A stretch of 64,000 nt of DNA, from the NCBI GenBank assembly GCA_027311945.1, contig DAICXZ010000030.1, positions 310,001 to 374,000 of the forward strand. The letters are read 5' to 3'. Below, one piece after another: positions 17,678-25,430 of this stretch. A model generated the notes under the pieces. It ran no database searches. It was not told where the DNA came from and saw only the letters and a program-made list of their open reading frames with translations. The position numbers were made by a program, and so were the translations under genes. Within the stretch, counting starts at the first letter, position 1, and each line of letters opens with the position of its first letter. This DNA comes from Erythrobacter sp. (lineage in GTDB: Bacteria > Pseudomonadota > Alphaproteobacteria > Sphingomonadales > Sphingomonadaceae).

Positions 17678-18531
17678 AGGCCGAACCTCGCGATCTTGCT
17701 ATAGGCCGAGGCGACATGCGCCGGGGCGGAACCGGAATTGGTGTTGGAGCCGAAGGTGCTCGTCAGCACCTGCGCCATGCTCGGGCGGGCGGCGGGTGTG
17801 GCAGAGGCCTTTGCCGAGGCGGTCTGCATCACGGGCGCGCCCCAGCCACCGGCGTGGGAGGAGAAGGAGCCGAAGCCACCTTGGCCGCTGGCCGCATTTT
17901 CCATCTTGGCGGCAAACAGGTCGCGCACCTCGCCCAGTGAGCGGGCACGGCCATTGTCGTAGAACACGCCGCGATTGGCTCCGGCGGCGCGGGGGAATAT
18001 GCTTGCCGCCTCCCGGCCAGGATCTGCCGCATGGGCGGCAATGAATTCGCGCGCTCCGGCAGCGCCGAGGAAGTGGGCGAGATATAGCTCGGTGTGATCG
18101 GGCGCGCGGCCGAAGGTCTGCTGGAGATAATCGGCATTGTCGCCTGCCAGCTCGCCCGCCATCAGCGAGGCGGCCTCGGGATTGTAACGCAGTTCCATGA
18201 TCGCGCTGGCCATCGAGGGATCGGTGATCCGCGCGCGGCCGCCGCTGGAGGAAATGGAGTCGGCAGCCCAGCCGAGACCGTGCGTGGCCCCGTGGCGCTC
18301 GAGCGTATTGAGCCAGGTCTGGTTGGTAAACTGGTAGAGGCCTGCGGCAGAGGAAGTGCGCGCCTTGGCCGAAGGATCGAGCGCGCTTTCGACCCGTGCC
18401 TGGGCCATCAGGTAATCGAAATCGACCGAAGTTCGCGTCGAGGCTTCGGCTATTGCTGCCTGCACCCGCGCATGGCGCGGAGCTGGTGCAGCAATAGCGG
18501 CCTGCAGGCCCGATCGCTGGATTGTCGACAC
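17674..18531 (-). CDS. Lytic transglycosylase (SLT domain) of the flagellar cluster
   Basis: This 285-residue protein has an SLT-type fold in residues 25-170: the catalytic glutamate is in LMAQARVESALDP and is followed by SSAAGLYQFTNQTW, the usual GLYQ motif. The C-terminal third is rich in Gly, Ser and Ala and looks disordered. It probably opens peptidoglycan for rod passage, supplying the muramidase activity absent from the short FlgJ of this cluster. No clear signal peptide is seen, so it may use the flagellar export system or be released otherwise. It begins with GTG at 18531, 10 bp after a GGGGAG ribosome site, and is the first gene of the operon with flhA and fliA. Confidence 0.85.
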   Translation of the reverse strand: MSTIQRSGLQAAIAAPAPRHARVQAAIAEASTRTSVDFDYLMAQARVESALDPSAKARTSSAAGLYQFTNQTWLNTLERHGATHGLGWAADSISSSGGRARITDPSMASAIMELRYNPEAASLMAGELAGDNADYLQQTFGRAPDHTELYLAHFLGAAGAREFIAAHAADPGREAASIFPRAAGANRGVFYDNGRARSLGEVRDLFAAKMENAASGQGGFGSFSSHAGGWGAPVMQTASAKASATPAARPSMAQVLTSTFGSNTNSGSAPAHVASAYSKIARFGL

Positions 18532-18566
18532 TTGGCTTATCTCCCCGTGGGTAACGGGATTGATTA

Positions 18567-18582
18567 AGCAAGTGCCGTGCCA
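18567..18582 (-). promoter_or_regulatory. Sigma-54 promoter for transglycosylase-flhA-fliA
   Basis: Read on the minus strand the site is TGGCACGGCACTTGCT, matching the -24/-12 consensus TGGCACG-N4-TTGC(A/T) at every defined position. It lies about 36 bp before the GTG at 18531. It places fliA under sigma-54 and the FlbD-like activator, giving a two-step flagellar hierarchy. Confidence 0.9.
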
Positions 18583-18618
18583 AACTGAGGAGCTCTCAGG
18601 CGCTGCGCAGGCTGAGGC

Positions 18619-18939
18619 CTAGCGCGGCATCATCTCCATCCGCTCGACCGGAGCGGCATAGAGAAAGCTGTTGCCGGTCAGAGCGCCGAGACGGGCCTGC
18701 ACGTTGTCGGCAATCATGTTGCGCAGTTTGCGGTTCACCTCGTTCATGCGGCGAACTGCGTTGAGCAGGCCTTCGCATTCCTCGTCGAGGTCTTCGCGCG
18801 CGACAGTCTCGAGCTCGGTGCAAATACGCTGCTTGCCATCGGCGCAGGTAATGATGCGCTCGAGGTCGAGCCCGGCGAGGGCTGCGCGCTCGCTTTCGAG
18901 GATGGCGAGCATCTGCCGCAGGTTTTCTGCAAGGTGCAT
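18619..18939 (-). CDS. flgN: Flagellar chaperone FlgN-like protein
   Basis: This 106-residue, mostly helical acidic protein (LRQMLAILESERAALAGLDLERI) starts one base inside the flgM stop region. Size, position directly after flgM and helical plan match FlgN, the export chaperone of the hook-filament proteins FlgK and FlgL. Sequence similarity to FlgN is visible mainly in the N-terminal helix, so the call leans on context. Confidence 0.72.
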   Translation of the reverse strand: MHLAENLRQMLAILESERAALAGLDLERIITCADGKQRICTELETVAREDLDEECEGLLNAVRRMNEVNRKLRNMIADNVQARLGALTGNSFLYAAPVERMEMMPR

Positions 18940-19250
18940 TACGAGTCCTTCTTACCCTCGATGAGCATAAAGCGGGAGGCGATCATGGCGTCGGCTACGC
19001 TGGCGGGAACGAGCGGGTAGGTGCCCTCCTTCAGCGCAGTGCGGATTTGGGATACGCGGTCGGTGTCCACCGGCGGGGTCGAGCCTGCGGACAGGCTCTC
19101 GGACCGGGTGACCATTTCGGCTTCTGGCCGGCGCGCTGGCGTCGGGGCGGGGGCCGAAGGCGTGGGCGTTGGTGCGGACGAGACTGTCCGCTGCGTTTCG
19201 CTGCCAAGCGGGCGGCTCCTGGCAACAGAGTTGATCTCGATCGGCTTCAT
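18939..19250 (-). CDS. flgM: Anti-sigma-28 factor FlgM
   Basis: This 103-residue protein begins MKPIEINSVARSRP and has a Pro/Ala/Thr-rich disordered middle, with the conserved FlgM helix region DRVSQIRTALKEGTYPLVPASVADAMI at the C terminus (about residues 64-90). FlgM holds FliA inactive until the hook is complete and is then secreted. It forms an operon with flgN, and the flgM stop overlaps the flgN start by one base. Confidence 0.88.
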   Translation of the reverse strand: MKPIEINSVARSRPLGSETQRTVSSAPTPTPSAPAPTPARRPEAEMVTRSESLSAGSTPPVDTDRVSQIRTALKEGTYPLVPASVADAMIASRFMLIEGKKDS

Positions 19251-19351
19251 GACTGGTCCTTTACAAGGGGTCTACGTAAAGCAGAACGGTCGTCTTATGG
19301 GGTCTTTAAGGCCTCGGTAAAAAATTTTTGCCAAAGGCCGAATATCGCATC

Positions 19352-19867
19352 TTAGCGGACTGCGACGCGGACCAGTCCGGCTTCCACCACCCGCGCCATT
19401 ACCACGCGGCCCTGACGGGTGCCGTCGTTGATCTTGACCCGGATGGCCTGGCCTACGCTGCCTTCCTCGAGCGCCTCGCCGCTGCGGCTGACGCGGAAAC
19501 CAGAGCCGCCAGCTTCCACGCGGAGCAAGTCGCGGCGTGAGACGACCGGCGCCTCTTCAGCGGCGGACACGCTTGCGGCGGTGCGCATAATTGGCACGAA
19601 CACGCGCCAGCTGCCGGGGCAGGTGACGCGCACGGCGGTTTCGCCGGCACCATACCAGTCGAGCGCGAGCGGGGCCGCGCACTGGTCGAGCCGCATTTGC
19701 CGGTCGACCGGTGCCTGGGCACCGCCAGACTGGCCGATCTCGGCCCCGGCGAACCGCGCCACGGCACTGTCGATCGCGGCGAGATCATGAAATCCACTGG
19801 CCGCTGCAGGTGTCGCGGCGAGGGCGGCAAGCGGCGCGGCAGCAGCAATAAGGGCAAGACGGCGCAT
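19352..19867 (-). CDS. flgA: Flagellar P-ring chaperone FlgA
   Basis: This 171-residue periplasmic protein has a signal peptide ending AAA near residue 23 and the C-terminal SAF/ChapFlgA domain, with VSRRDLLRVEAGGSGFRVSRSG and the closing GRVVMARVVEAGLVRV. FlgA helps FlgI form the P ring. ATG 19867 is chosen because an AAAGGAGCC ribosome site precedes it; longer in-frame readings have no such support. It follows the ExbD-like gene after 65 bp on the same strand. Confidence 0.9.
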   Translation of the reverse strand: MRRLALIAAAAPLAALAATPAAASGFHDLAAIDSAVARFAGAEIGQSGGAQAPVDRQMRLDQCAAPLALDWYGAGETAVRVTCPGSWRVFVPIMRTAASVSAAEEAPVVSRRDLLRVEAGGSGFRVSRSGEALEEGSVGQAIRVKINDGTRQGRVVMARVVEAGLVRVAVR

Positions 19868-19932
19868 GGCGGGCTCCTTTGAATCGGGAAGTCTCATGCG
19901 CTCAACTATGCAATAAGCGGGCCAGTTGCCGG

Positions 19933-20385
19933 TCAGGGCTGGCTGGCGACTGGCGGATCGTCCTGCACCAGGCTCACCAGAGTGCCGGTGCGATCGCCCT
20001 CGGCAATCGTGATCCGCGCGCGGCTGCCCTGGGCGCCGCTCTCTGCGCGCAGCGCCGATGCGGTGGCAAGGGCATCGTCGAAACCGCCCTTGGTGTAGGT
20101 TATGACAATCGCCAAACGCTGGCTTTCGTCGGGCGTCTGTTCGGCCAGCCACTCGGCCAACGGAGGCGCGGCGGTGCCCGGGCTCCACATCGTTAGCGAG
20201 ACATCGGCGGTTTCGCCCGTTTCAACAGCGCCGGTCTCGACAGCGCTGTTGTCGCGAGGGTCGCGCGTTGCGGCCGCGACGGGGGCGGGGCTTTCGTCGA
20301 GCGTCGAGGCGACCACGAGGAACAGGATCAGAGAAAGATCAGCAAGCACTGTTTGCCAGCGCGCATTGGTAGAGGAGAAAATCAT
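19933..20385 (-). CDS. ExbD/MotB-like single-helix protein in the flagellar cluster
   Basis: This 150-residue protein has one N-terminal membrane helix, WQTVLADLSLILFLVVAST, with an aspartate at residue 16 placed as in MotB (YADFVTAMMAFFLML in this window) and ExbD. That aspartate binds the proton in both families. The rest (residues 40-150) is periplasmic, Pro/Ala-rich, and carries no OmpA peptidoglycan-binding domain, unlike the true MotB at 30026. It overlaps the ExbB-like gene by 4 bp, so the two should be made together. A stator-like energy unit is a reasonable inference; its target is unknown. Confidence 0.68.
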   Translation of the reverse strand: MIFSSTNARWQTVLADLSLILFLVVASTLDESPAPVAAATRDPRDNSAVETGAVETGETADVSLTMWSPGTAAPPLAEWLAEQTPDESQRLAIVITYTKGGFDDALATASALRAESGAQGSRARITIAEGDRTGTLVSLVQDDPPVASQP

Positions 20386-21038
20386 GCCGCGCCTTTGTGC
20401 AGCACGGTCAGCGTCTCTTCTTCGCGTAGCCGCGGCATGGCAATGTGCGCGTGCATTTCAAGCCACTGAAACACTGTCTCGCGCGCCTCGTCCTCGCTGC
20501 GCGAGCGCCGCTCGATCAGCCCGGCCAGCGGAATGAACACGAAGTTGGCCAGCGCCACGCCGGTCAGCGTGGTGCCCACGGCCATGCCGATAGCGCCTGT
20601 CAGAGAGGCTCCTCCTGCGATCGACGGCGAGAGGGTGGCAAGCGAGATCAGCGTTCCGGCCAGGCCCATCATTTGCGCCAGCTCTGCGGCCTGATGGCAT
20701 ACCTGGCGGGCGGCGGTCGCCTGCGCGAACCGGCGCGACCGGCAGGCGTCGTGCTCCACCATCAGCGCATCGAGCGAGCGTGCCCTGATCATCGCATTGG
20801 TGGCGCTGTCGAATTCGGGATCGCTGCTGGCGGCGGGCCGCGCGCGCACGATCCCATCCTTGCGCAGGTCGGTGATCTGGTGAGCCAGCTCGGCGCGGGT
20901 CTGCGCCGGGTCGAACGGCTTCTTCAACAGTGCCGCGCATTGCGAAAGGCAAATGCGGCTGTTGCGCAGACCCGACTGCAGCACCGTCGCCAGCAGCGTG
21001 AAGCCGACGACAATGGCTATTGAGGTCAGGTCGGGCAA
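20382..21038 (-). CDS. MotA/TolQ/ExbB-type proton channel protein in the flagellar cluster
   Basis: This 218-residue protein shows three membrane segments in the TolQ/ExbB pattern: residues 3-22 (LTSIAIVVGFTLLATVL), then a helical cytoplasmic stretch, then MMGLAGTLISLATLSP and TGAIGMAVGTTLTGVALANFVFIPLAG near the C terminus, followed by a charged tail. The last two match the channel helices of the MotA/ExbB superfamily. I start at TTG 21038, because AGGAG lies 8 bp upstream and the longer open frame in front has no coding signs. It is distinct from the true MotA at 29161. With the ExbD-like partner it forms a second putative ion-driven unit. Confidence 0.75.
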   Translation of the reverse strand: MPDLTSIAIVVGFTLLATVLQSGLRNSRICLSQCAALLKKPFDPAQTRAELAHQITDLRKDGIVRARPAASSDPEFDSATNAMIRARSLDALMVEHDACRSRRFAQATAARQVCHQAAELAQMMGLAGTLISLATLSPSIAGGASLTGAIGMAVGTTLTGVALANFVFIPLAGLIERRSRSEDEARETVFQWLEMHAHIAMPRLREEETLTVLHKGAA

Positions 21039-21112
21039 AGCGTGGGCTCCTGAAGCGCGCGGGGTGGTCCTGCATTCCAGTACGGCCGCTTGCCGCATTT
21101 CTTCAGGGGTAG

Positions 21113-21149
21113 CGGCGAAGAATTGCCGGTTTCCGGCGAATGATTGCCG
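21113..21149. promoter_or_regulatory. Paired FlbD-type enhancer palindromes upstream of flgB
   Basis: CGGCGAAGAATTGCCG (21113-21128) and CGGCGAATGATTGCCG (21134-21149) both fit CGGC(A/G)AN4TTGCCG and lie 21 bp apart, two helical turns. They are 54-90 bp upstream of the sigma-54 promoter at 21202, a typical enhancer distance. The same pattern recurs upstream of flagellin 1. They also lie 75-111 bp upstream of the divergent ExbB-like gene. Confidence 0.72.
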
Positions 21150-21201
21150 GGTTGGTCCGCTCGCACCGGGTAGCCGCTGTATATTCGCACAAAAGAGGAA
21201 T

Positions 21202-21217
21202 TGGCACGGTGCTTGCG
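21202..21217 (+). promoter_or_regulatory. Sigma-54 promoter for the flgB operon
   Basis: TGGCACGGTGCTTGCG matches the -24/-12 consensus with GG and GC exactly ten bases apart. It lies about 40 bp before the flgB start and probably drives the long plus-strand rod, hook and ring operon. Confidence 0.92.
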
Positions 21218-21257
21218 AGGTTAGCGGCGGATCGTAATCCACGACGGGAACACTAGC

Positions 21258-21605
21258 ATGAGCGAACGTTTGTTCGGCATTCACGGGACAGCACTGCAAC
21301 TGCGCTCGCAGCGCATGGAACTGCTTGCCTCGAATATCGCCAACGCCGCCACGCCCGGCTACAAGGCGCGCGACATCGACTTCAGCGCCGCACTCGCCGC
21401 AAGCGAGGGCGGGCAGTCGATCGATCAGGCGCAGGCCGGTGCCATGCGCTATCGCCGCCCCGTTATCGCCAGCCTCGATGGCAACACGGTCGAGATGGGT
21501 GTCGAGCAGACGGCCTTTGCTGAAAACGCGCTGGGTTATGCCACCACGCTCGAACTGCTGCGCGGACGGGTCGATACCGTCAAGCGCGCGCTCAGGGGCG
21601 AGTGA
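21258..21605 (+). CDS. flgB: Flagellar proximal rod protein FlgB
   Basis: This 115-residue protein has the rod N-terminal motif LRSQRMELLASNIANAATPGYKARDIDF and the coiled C-terminal end (YATTLELLRGRVDTVKRAL). FlgB builds the innermost rod beneath FlgC. It is the first gene of a long operon starting at a sigma-54 promoter 40 bp upstream. Confidence 0.95.
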   Translation: MSERLFGIHGTALQLRSQRMELLASNIANAATPGYKARDIDFSAALAASEGGQSIDQAQAGAMRYRRPVIASLDGNTVEMGVEQTAFAENALGYATTLELLRGRVDTVKRALRGE

Positions 21606-21607
21606 CG

Positions 21608-22009
21608 ATGGGCCCCGCCAACATCTTCGAACTCGCCCAGCGCGCGATGTCCGCCCAGACGGTGCGGATGAACGCGGCCGCCTCGAACATGGCCAATGCC
21701 GGCAGCGCGGCTGCCACCGAAGAGGAGGCCTATCGCCCGCTGCGCCCGGTCTTCGCCGAGGAGCTCGGCGCGGTGGAAAGCCTGCGCGGTGTTTCGGTGC
21801 AGGCGGTGCGCCGCGCCGATGTCGCGCCGACCAAGATGCACCAGCCCGGCCACCCGCTGGCTGACGAAAACGGCGATGTCTGGATGAGCCCGGTCGATGA
21901 GACCGAGGAGATGGTCGAGATGCTCGAAGCCAGCAGACAGTATCGCAACATGGTGGAGGCGCTCTCCACCGCCAAGCAATTGATGCTCGAAACGATGAGG
22001 ATGAAATGA
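21608..22009 (+). CDS. flgC: Flagellar proximal rod protein FlgC
   Basis: This 133-residue protein carries the rod motif [17 protein letters not shown] near residue 17 and the C-terminal helix [23 protein letters not shown] typical of FlgC. ATG 21608 is 3 bp after the flgB stop; a GTG at 21602 that overlaps the stop is also possible, adding two residues. It is co-translated with flgD through a 4-bp overlap. Confidence 0.94.
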   Translation: MGPANIFELAQRAMSAQTVRMNAAASNMANAGSAAATEEEAYRPLRPVFAEELGAVESLRGVSVQAVRRADVAPTKMHQPGHPLADENGDVWMSPVDETEEMVEMLEASRQYRNMVEALSTAKQLMLETMRMK

Positions 22010-22338
22010 CGACAACTTCCGTAACGGCGTCAAGCAGCGCCAGCACCACCAGTCAGACACAAGCCTCCACTGGACGCGGCTATAGCGACCTGGGGCAGGC
22101 CGATTTCTTCCGCCTGCTGACGGTGCAGCTGCAGCAACAGGATCCGACCAACCCGGTCGATAACACCGATATGCTCGCCCAGATGGCGCAGTTCTCGTCC
22201 CTCTCGAACAGCACCGAGATGGCCGACACGCTCAAGCAGATCAGTAGCCAGCTCGACATGCTCAACGCCACGCAATCGGCTGCCGCTGCGGCCGACGCTG
22301 CACGCGAGGCCGCGGCTGCCGCCGCCAGCGACGCCTGA
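22006..22338 (+). CDS. flgD: Hook-capping protein FlgD, short form
   Basis: This 110-residue protein has only the conserved N-terminal module, with [41 protein letters not shown] (about residues 26-66), then an Ala-rich coil. FlgD is usually 220 residues or more with C-terminal Tudor and FlgD Ig-like domains, which are missing here. The capping function rests mostly in the retained part. The short form goes with the unusually short hook protein encoded next. Confidence 0.9.
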   Translation: MTTTSVTASSSASTTSQTQASTGRGYSDLGQADFFRLLTVQLQQQDPTNPVDNTDMLAQMAQFSSLSNSTEMADTLKQISSQLDMLNATQSAAAAADAAREAAAAAASDA

Positions 22339-22369
22339 TCCACACAGCTTCTAGACGGAGTACCTTCTG

Positions 22370-23182
22370 ATGTCCTTCTACACCTCCCTTAACGGCCTCA
22401 AGAACGCGCAGGTCGACCTGGGCGTGATCAGCCACAATATCGCCAACGTCGAAACCTACGGCTTCAAGAGCTCGTCCACCCAGTTTAGCGACATCGTGGT
22501 GGGATCGGCCTTCAGCAACCCCAAGCTGACGCAGGGCATCGGTGCTTCGGTCGAAGCGATCACGCAGAATTTCAAGCTCGGTCCGACCGAGCAGACCGGT
22601 GCCGCGCTTGATATCGCAATCGGCGGTGACGGCTTCTTCTCCATGGTCGGCGCAGTGAGCGGCACGACGCTCTACACGCGTAACGGTTCGTTCCAGATGG
22701 ACTCCAACGGCTACGTTCACGATGGCAGCGATAATCGCCTGCAGGTCTTCCCCACAGATGCCGCCGGTGCGGTAACCTCGACCACGCCGGTCTCCGCGCA
22801 GATTCCGCAGACGAACGGCGCCGGATCGGAATTCGTTTCGGTAACCGTGAGCGAGAACGGGAACGTCAACGCCGGCTACGCCGATGGTTCGGTTGCAGTG
22901 ATCGGCAAGGTGGCTCTGGCCAGCTTCACCACACCGACCGGCCTCAAGCAGGTCGGTTCGTCGAACTGGCAGTCCAGCGGCCTTTCCGGCCCTGCCACAC
23001 TGGGAGAGCCGGGCGTGGGCCTCTACGGCAGCCTGATGTCGGGTTCGCTCGAGCGTTCCAACGTCGACATTGCCGAGGAACTGGTCGGTCTGATCACTGC
23101 TCAGCGCAACTTCCAGGCCAATGCCAAGGCGATCGATACGGCGACCCAGATCAGTCAAACCGTCATCAACCTGCGCACCTGA
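22370..23182 (+). CDS. flgE: Flagellar hook protein FlgE, short form
   Basis: This 270-residue protein has the D0 motif FYTSLNGLKNAQVDLGVISHNIANVETYGF and the C-terminal D0 helix SNVDIAEELVGLITAQRNFQANAKAI. Hook proteins usually exceed 400 residues because of outer domains D2 and D3; this one is about the size of the rod protein FlgG. Its place right after flgD and before flgF and flgG supports FlgE rather than a rod protein. Confidence 0.9.
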   Translation: MSFYTSLNGLKNAQVDLGVISHNIANVETYGFKSSSTQFSDIVVGSAFSNPKLTQGIGASVEAITQNFKLGPTEQTGAALDIAIGGDGFFSMVGAVSGTTLYTRNGSFQMDSNGYVHDGSDNRLQVFPTDAAGAVTSTTPVSAQIPQTNGAGSEFVSVTVSENGNVNAGYADGSVAVIGKVALASFTTPTGLKQVGSSNWQSSGLSGPATLGEPGVGLYGSLMSGSLERSNVDIAEELVGLITAQRNFQANAKAIDTATQISQTVINLRT

Positions 23183-23191
23183 GGCTGACCG

Positions 23192-23938
23192 ATGGACCGC
23201 CTGATCTACTCCGCGCTTTCGGGCATGCGCTCTTCGATGGAGAAGCAGCGTGTGCTCGCCAGCAACATGGCGAATGCCGAGACTATCGGCTTTCGCGCCG
23301 AATTGATGGATGCGCGGGCGGTCACGGTGGAAAGCCGCAATGGCTCGCTCGAAACCCGCGCCATGCAGAGCAGCGCCGTGCGCGGGGCCGACATGAGCCA
23401 GGGCGAGATGACGCTCACCGGGCGCTCGCTGGACCTTGCGATCGATGGCGATGCGCTGATCGCGGTGCAGGCCGAAGACGGTTCCGAAGCCTATACGCGC
23501 CGGGGCGATCTGACGCTTTCGGGCAGCGGACTATTGGTTAACGGAGAGGGGCGCCCGGTTCTTGGCGATCAGGGCCCGATTACGGTCCCTCCCGGAGGTG
23601 ACATGGCCATCGCGCCCGATGGCACGGTGACCGTGAGCAATCCCGCCACGCCCGCTGCGCCACCCGCAGAAATCGGGCGGATCAAGCTCGCCAATCCGGT
23701 TGGCAGTCAGGTCACCAAAGGGCTCGATAACCTGTTCCGGGTCGAGGGCGGCGGAGTGTTGCCTGCTGACCTCACAGCTACGGTAAAAACCGGATATCTC
23801 GAACAATCCAACGTGAAGTTGACGGAAGTACTGGTCGAATTGGTCGACCAGCAGCGTCTCTTCGACATGCGAACCAAGCTGGTCGCGACCGCCAAGGAGC
23901 TCGACGAGAGCGGCGCGTCGCTGATGCGTCTGGCCTGA
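23192..23938 (+). CDS. flgF: Flagellar rod protein FlgF
   Basis: This 248-residue rod protein opens with LIYSALSGMRSSMEKQRVLASNMANAETIGF and closes with YLEQSNVKLTEVLVELVDQQRLFDMRTKLV. Both ends form the D0 coiled coil. Length and position between flgE and flgG fit FlgF, the proximal part of the outer rod. Confidence 0.94.
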   Translation: MDRLIYSALSGMRSSMEKQRVLASNMANAETIGFRAELMDARAVTVESRNGSLETRAMQSSAVRGADMSQGEMTLTGRSLDLAIDGDALIAVQAEDGSEAYTRRGDLTLSGSGLLVNGEGRPVLGDQGPITVPPGGDMAIAPDGTVTVSNPATPAAPPAEIGRIKLANPVGSQVTKGLDNLFRVEGGGVLPADLTATVKTGYLEQSNVKLTEVLVELVDQQRLFDMRTKLVATAKELDESGASLMRLA

Positions 23939-23973
23939 TCCGGCCGGACTGACGACAATAGGGGATACAAGCA

Positions 23974-24762
23974 ATGCCAGTTTCCGCACTACAGGTCGCA
24001 CGCACCGGGCTCGAAGCTCAGGATGCGCGCATGCGCGTCATCGCCAACAACTTGGCGAACGTCGGCACCACCGGTTTCAAACGCGACCGCGCAAACTTTG
24101 CAACGCTCGCCTATCAGGACGTCCGTGTGGGCGGTGCCCGCAGCTCGGGCGAGACCGCCTATGCGACGGGCCTCAACCTTGGCACCGGCGTCTCCATTCA
24201 GTCGACCAGCCAGATCATGACGCAGGGCGCACTCAACGGCACCAGTAACGGGCTGGACTTCGCGCTCGACGGTGACGGCTACTTCGAGGTCCAGCTGCCG
24301 GGCGGCGAGCTTGGCTATACCCGCGCGGGCAATTTCACGCTGTCATCCGAGGGGCAGATCGTCACCCAGCAGGGCTATCCGCTGCAACCGGCGATCCAGA
24401 TCCCCGAAGGGGCGCAGGCTGTCACGGTGTCGCAGGACGGGATCGTCTCGGCCATGCTGCCGGGTCAGAACGAGGCGCAGGAACTGGGCACGATCCAGGT
24501 CGCGCAGTTCACCAATCCGGCTGGCCTTCGCGCCATTGGCGACAACTTCCTTACCCCGACCGCCGCATCCGGCCCCGCTCAGCTTGGGGCTCCTGGCGAA
24601 AACGGCCGCGGCAATGTCCGCCAGGGCATGCTCGAAGCTTCCAACGTCAACGTGGTGGAAGAGCTGGTCGACATGATCGAGGCGCAGCGCGCCTACGAAA
24701 TCAATTCCAAGATGGTCAGCGCGGTCGACGAGATGCTGCGCAACGCCAACCAGACGCTGTGA
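23974..24762 (+). CDS. flgG: Flagellar distal rod protein FlgG
   Basis: This 262-residue protein shows LQVARTGLEAQDARMRVIANNLANVGTTGFKR at the N terminus, GDGYFEVQLPGGELGYTRAG in the middle and LEASNVNVVEELVDMIEAQRAYEINSKMV at the C terminus, all strongly conserved in FlgG. It forms the distal rod that crosses the peptidoglycan. Confidence 0.97.
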   Translation: MPVSALQVARTGLEAQDARMRVIANNLANVGTTGFKRDRANFATLAYQDVRVGGARSSGETAYATGLNLGTGVSIQSTSQIMTQGALNGTSNGLDFALDGDGYFEVQLPGGELGYTRAGNFTLSSEGQIVTQQGYPLQPAIQIPEGAQAVTVSQDGIVSAMLPGQNEAQELGTIQVAQFTNPAGLRAIGDNFLTPTAASGPAQLGAPGENGRGNVRQGMLEASNVNVVEELVDMIEAQRAYEINSKMVSAVDEMLRNANQTL

Positions 24763-24770
24763 GGCGACAG

Positions 24771-25430
24771 ATGAACAAGATTGCACTTTCCGCGCTTTGC
24801 TGCGCCTTCATGGTCTCGGGTTGCGCCACCTCGCGCCCAAGCGGCTATTCGGCCACCCTCGCGCCGCCGCCGCCGGTGGAGCAGATTGTCGCACCTGCCA
24901 ATGGCGCAATCTTCTCGACCTACGCCGGCTATGCGCCGCTGCACTATGGGCAGCGTGCCGCGCGGGTAGGTGACTTGGTTACCGTGGTGTTAACCGAACG
25001 CACCCAGTCGACCAAGGACACGTCGGCCAGTTCCGACCGCCAGGGCAGCATCGACATTTCGCCGCCTGCGATCGGGCCGTTCTCGTTTGACCCCGGCAAT
25101 ATTAATTCTGGCGCGTCCGGGTCGTTCTCTGGAGGGGGCGATGCCAGCCAGACCAATTCGCTGACCGGCACCATCACAGTCACCATTGCCGAGGTGATGC
25201 CCAATGGTGTGGCGCGCATTCGCGGAGAAAAGCTGATGAATTTCAGTCAGGGTGAGGAATGGATCCAGCTTGCTGGTCTTATCCGCCTGGCCGATGTCGA
25301 CGCCGATAACCGCATCGCTTCGAGCCGCGTCGCCGACGCGCAGATCGCCTATTCGGGCAGCGGCCACTTCCAGCGCGCCTCGCGTCCCGGCTGGCTCAGC
25401 CAGTTCTTCACCATGGTGAGCCCGTTCTGA
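24771..25430 (+). CDS. flgH: Flagellar L-ring lipoprotein FlgH
   Basis: This 219-residue outer-membrane lipoprotein has the lipobox VSGC at about residues 15-18. The L-ring core is seen in ARVGDLVTVVLTERTQSTKDTS, TGTITVTIAEVMPNGVARIRGEK and VADAQIAYSGSGHFQ. ATG 24771 has a GAGG ribosome site that overlaps the flgG stop. Its own stop overlaps the flgI start. Confidence 0.96.
   Translation: MNKIALSALCCAFMVSGCATSRPSGYSATLAPPPPVEQIVAPANGAIFSTYAGYAPLHYGQRAARVGDLVTVVLTERTQSTKDTSASSDRQGSIDISPPAIGPFSFDPGNINSGASGSFSGGGDASQTNSLTGTITVTIAEVMPNGVARIRGEKLMNFSQGEEWIQLAGLIRLADVDADNRIASSRVADAQIAYSGSGHFQRASRPGWLSQFFTMVSPF

Noticed and set aside
19251-19351. Sigma-28 promoter before flgM
   Set aside because: A TAAAG word is present, but the -10 half (CCGTTCTG) does not match GCCGATAA well enough.
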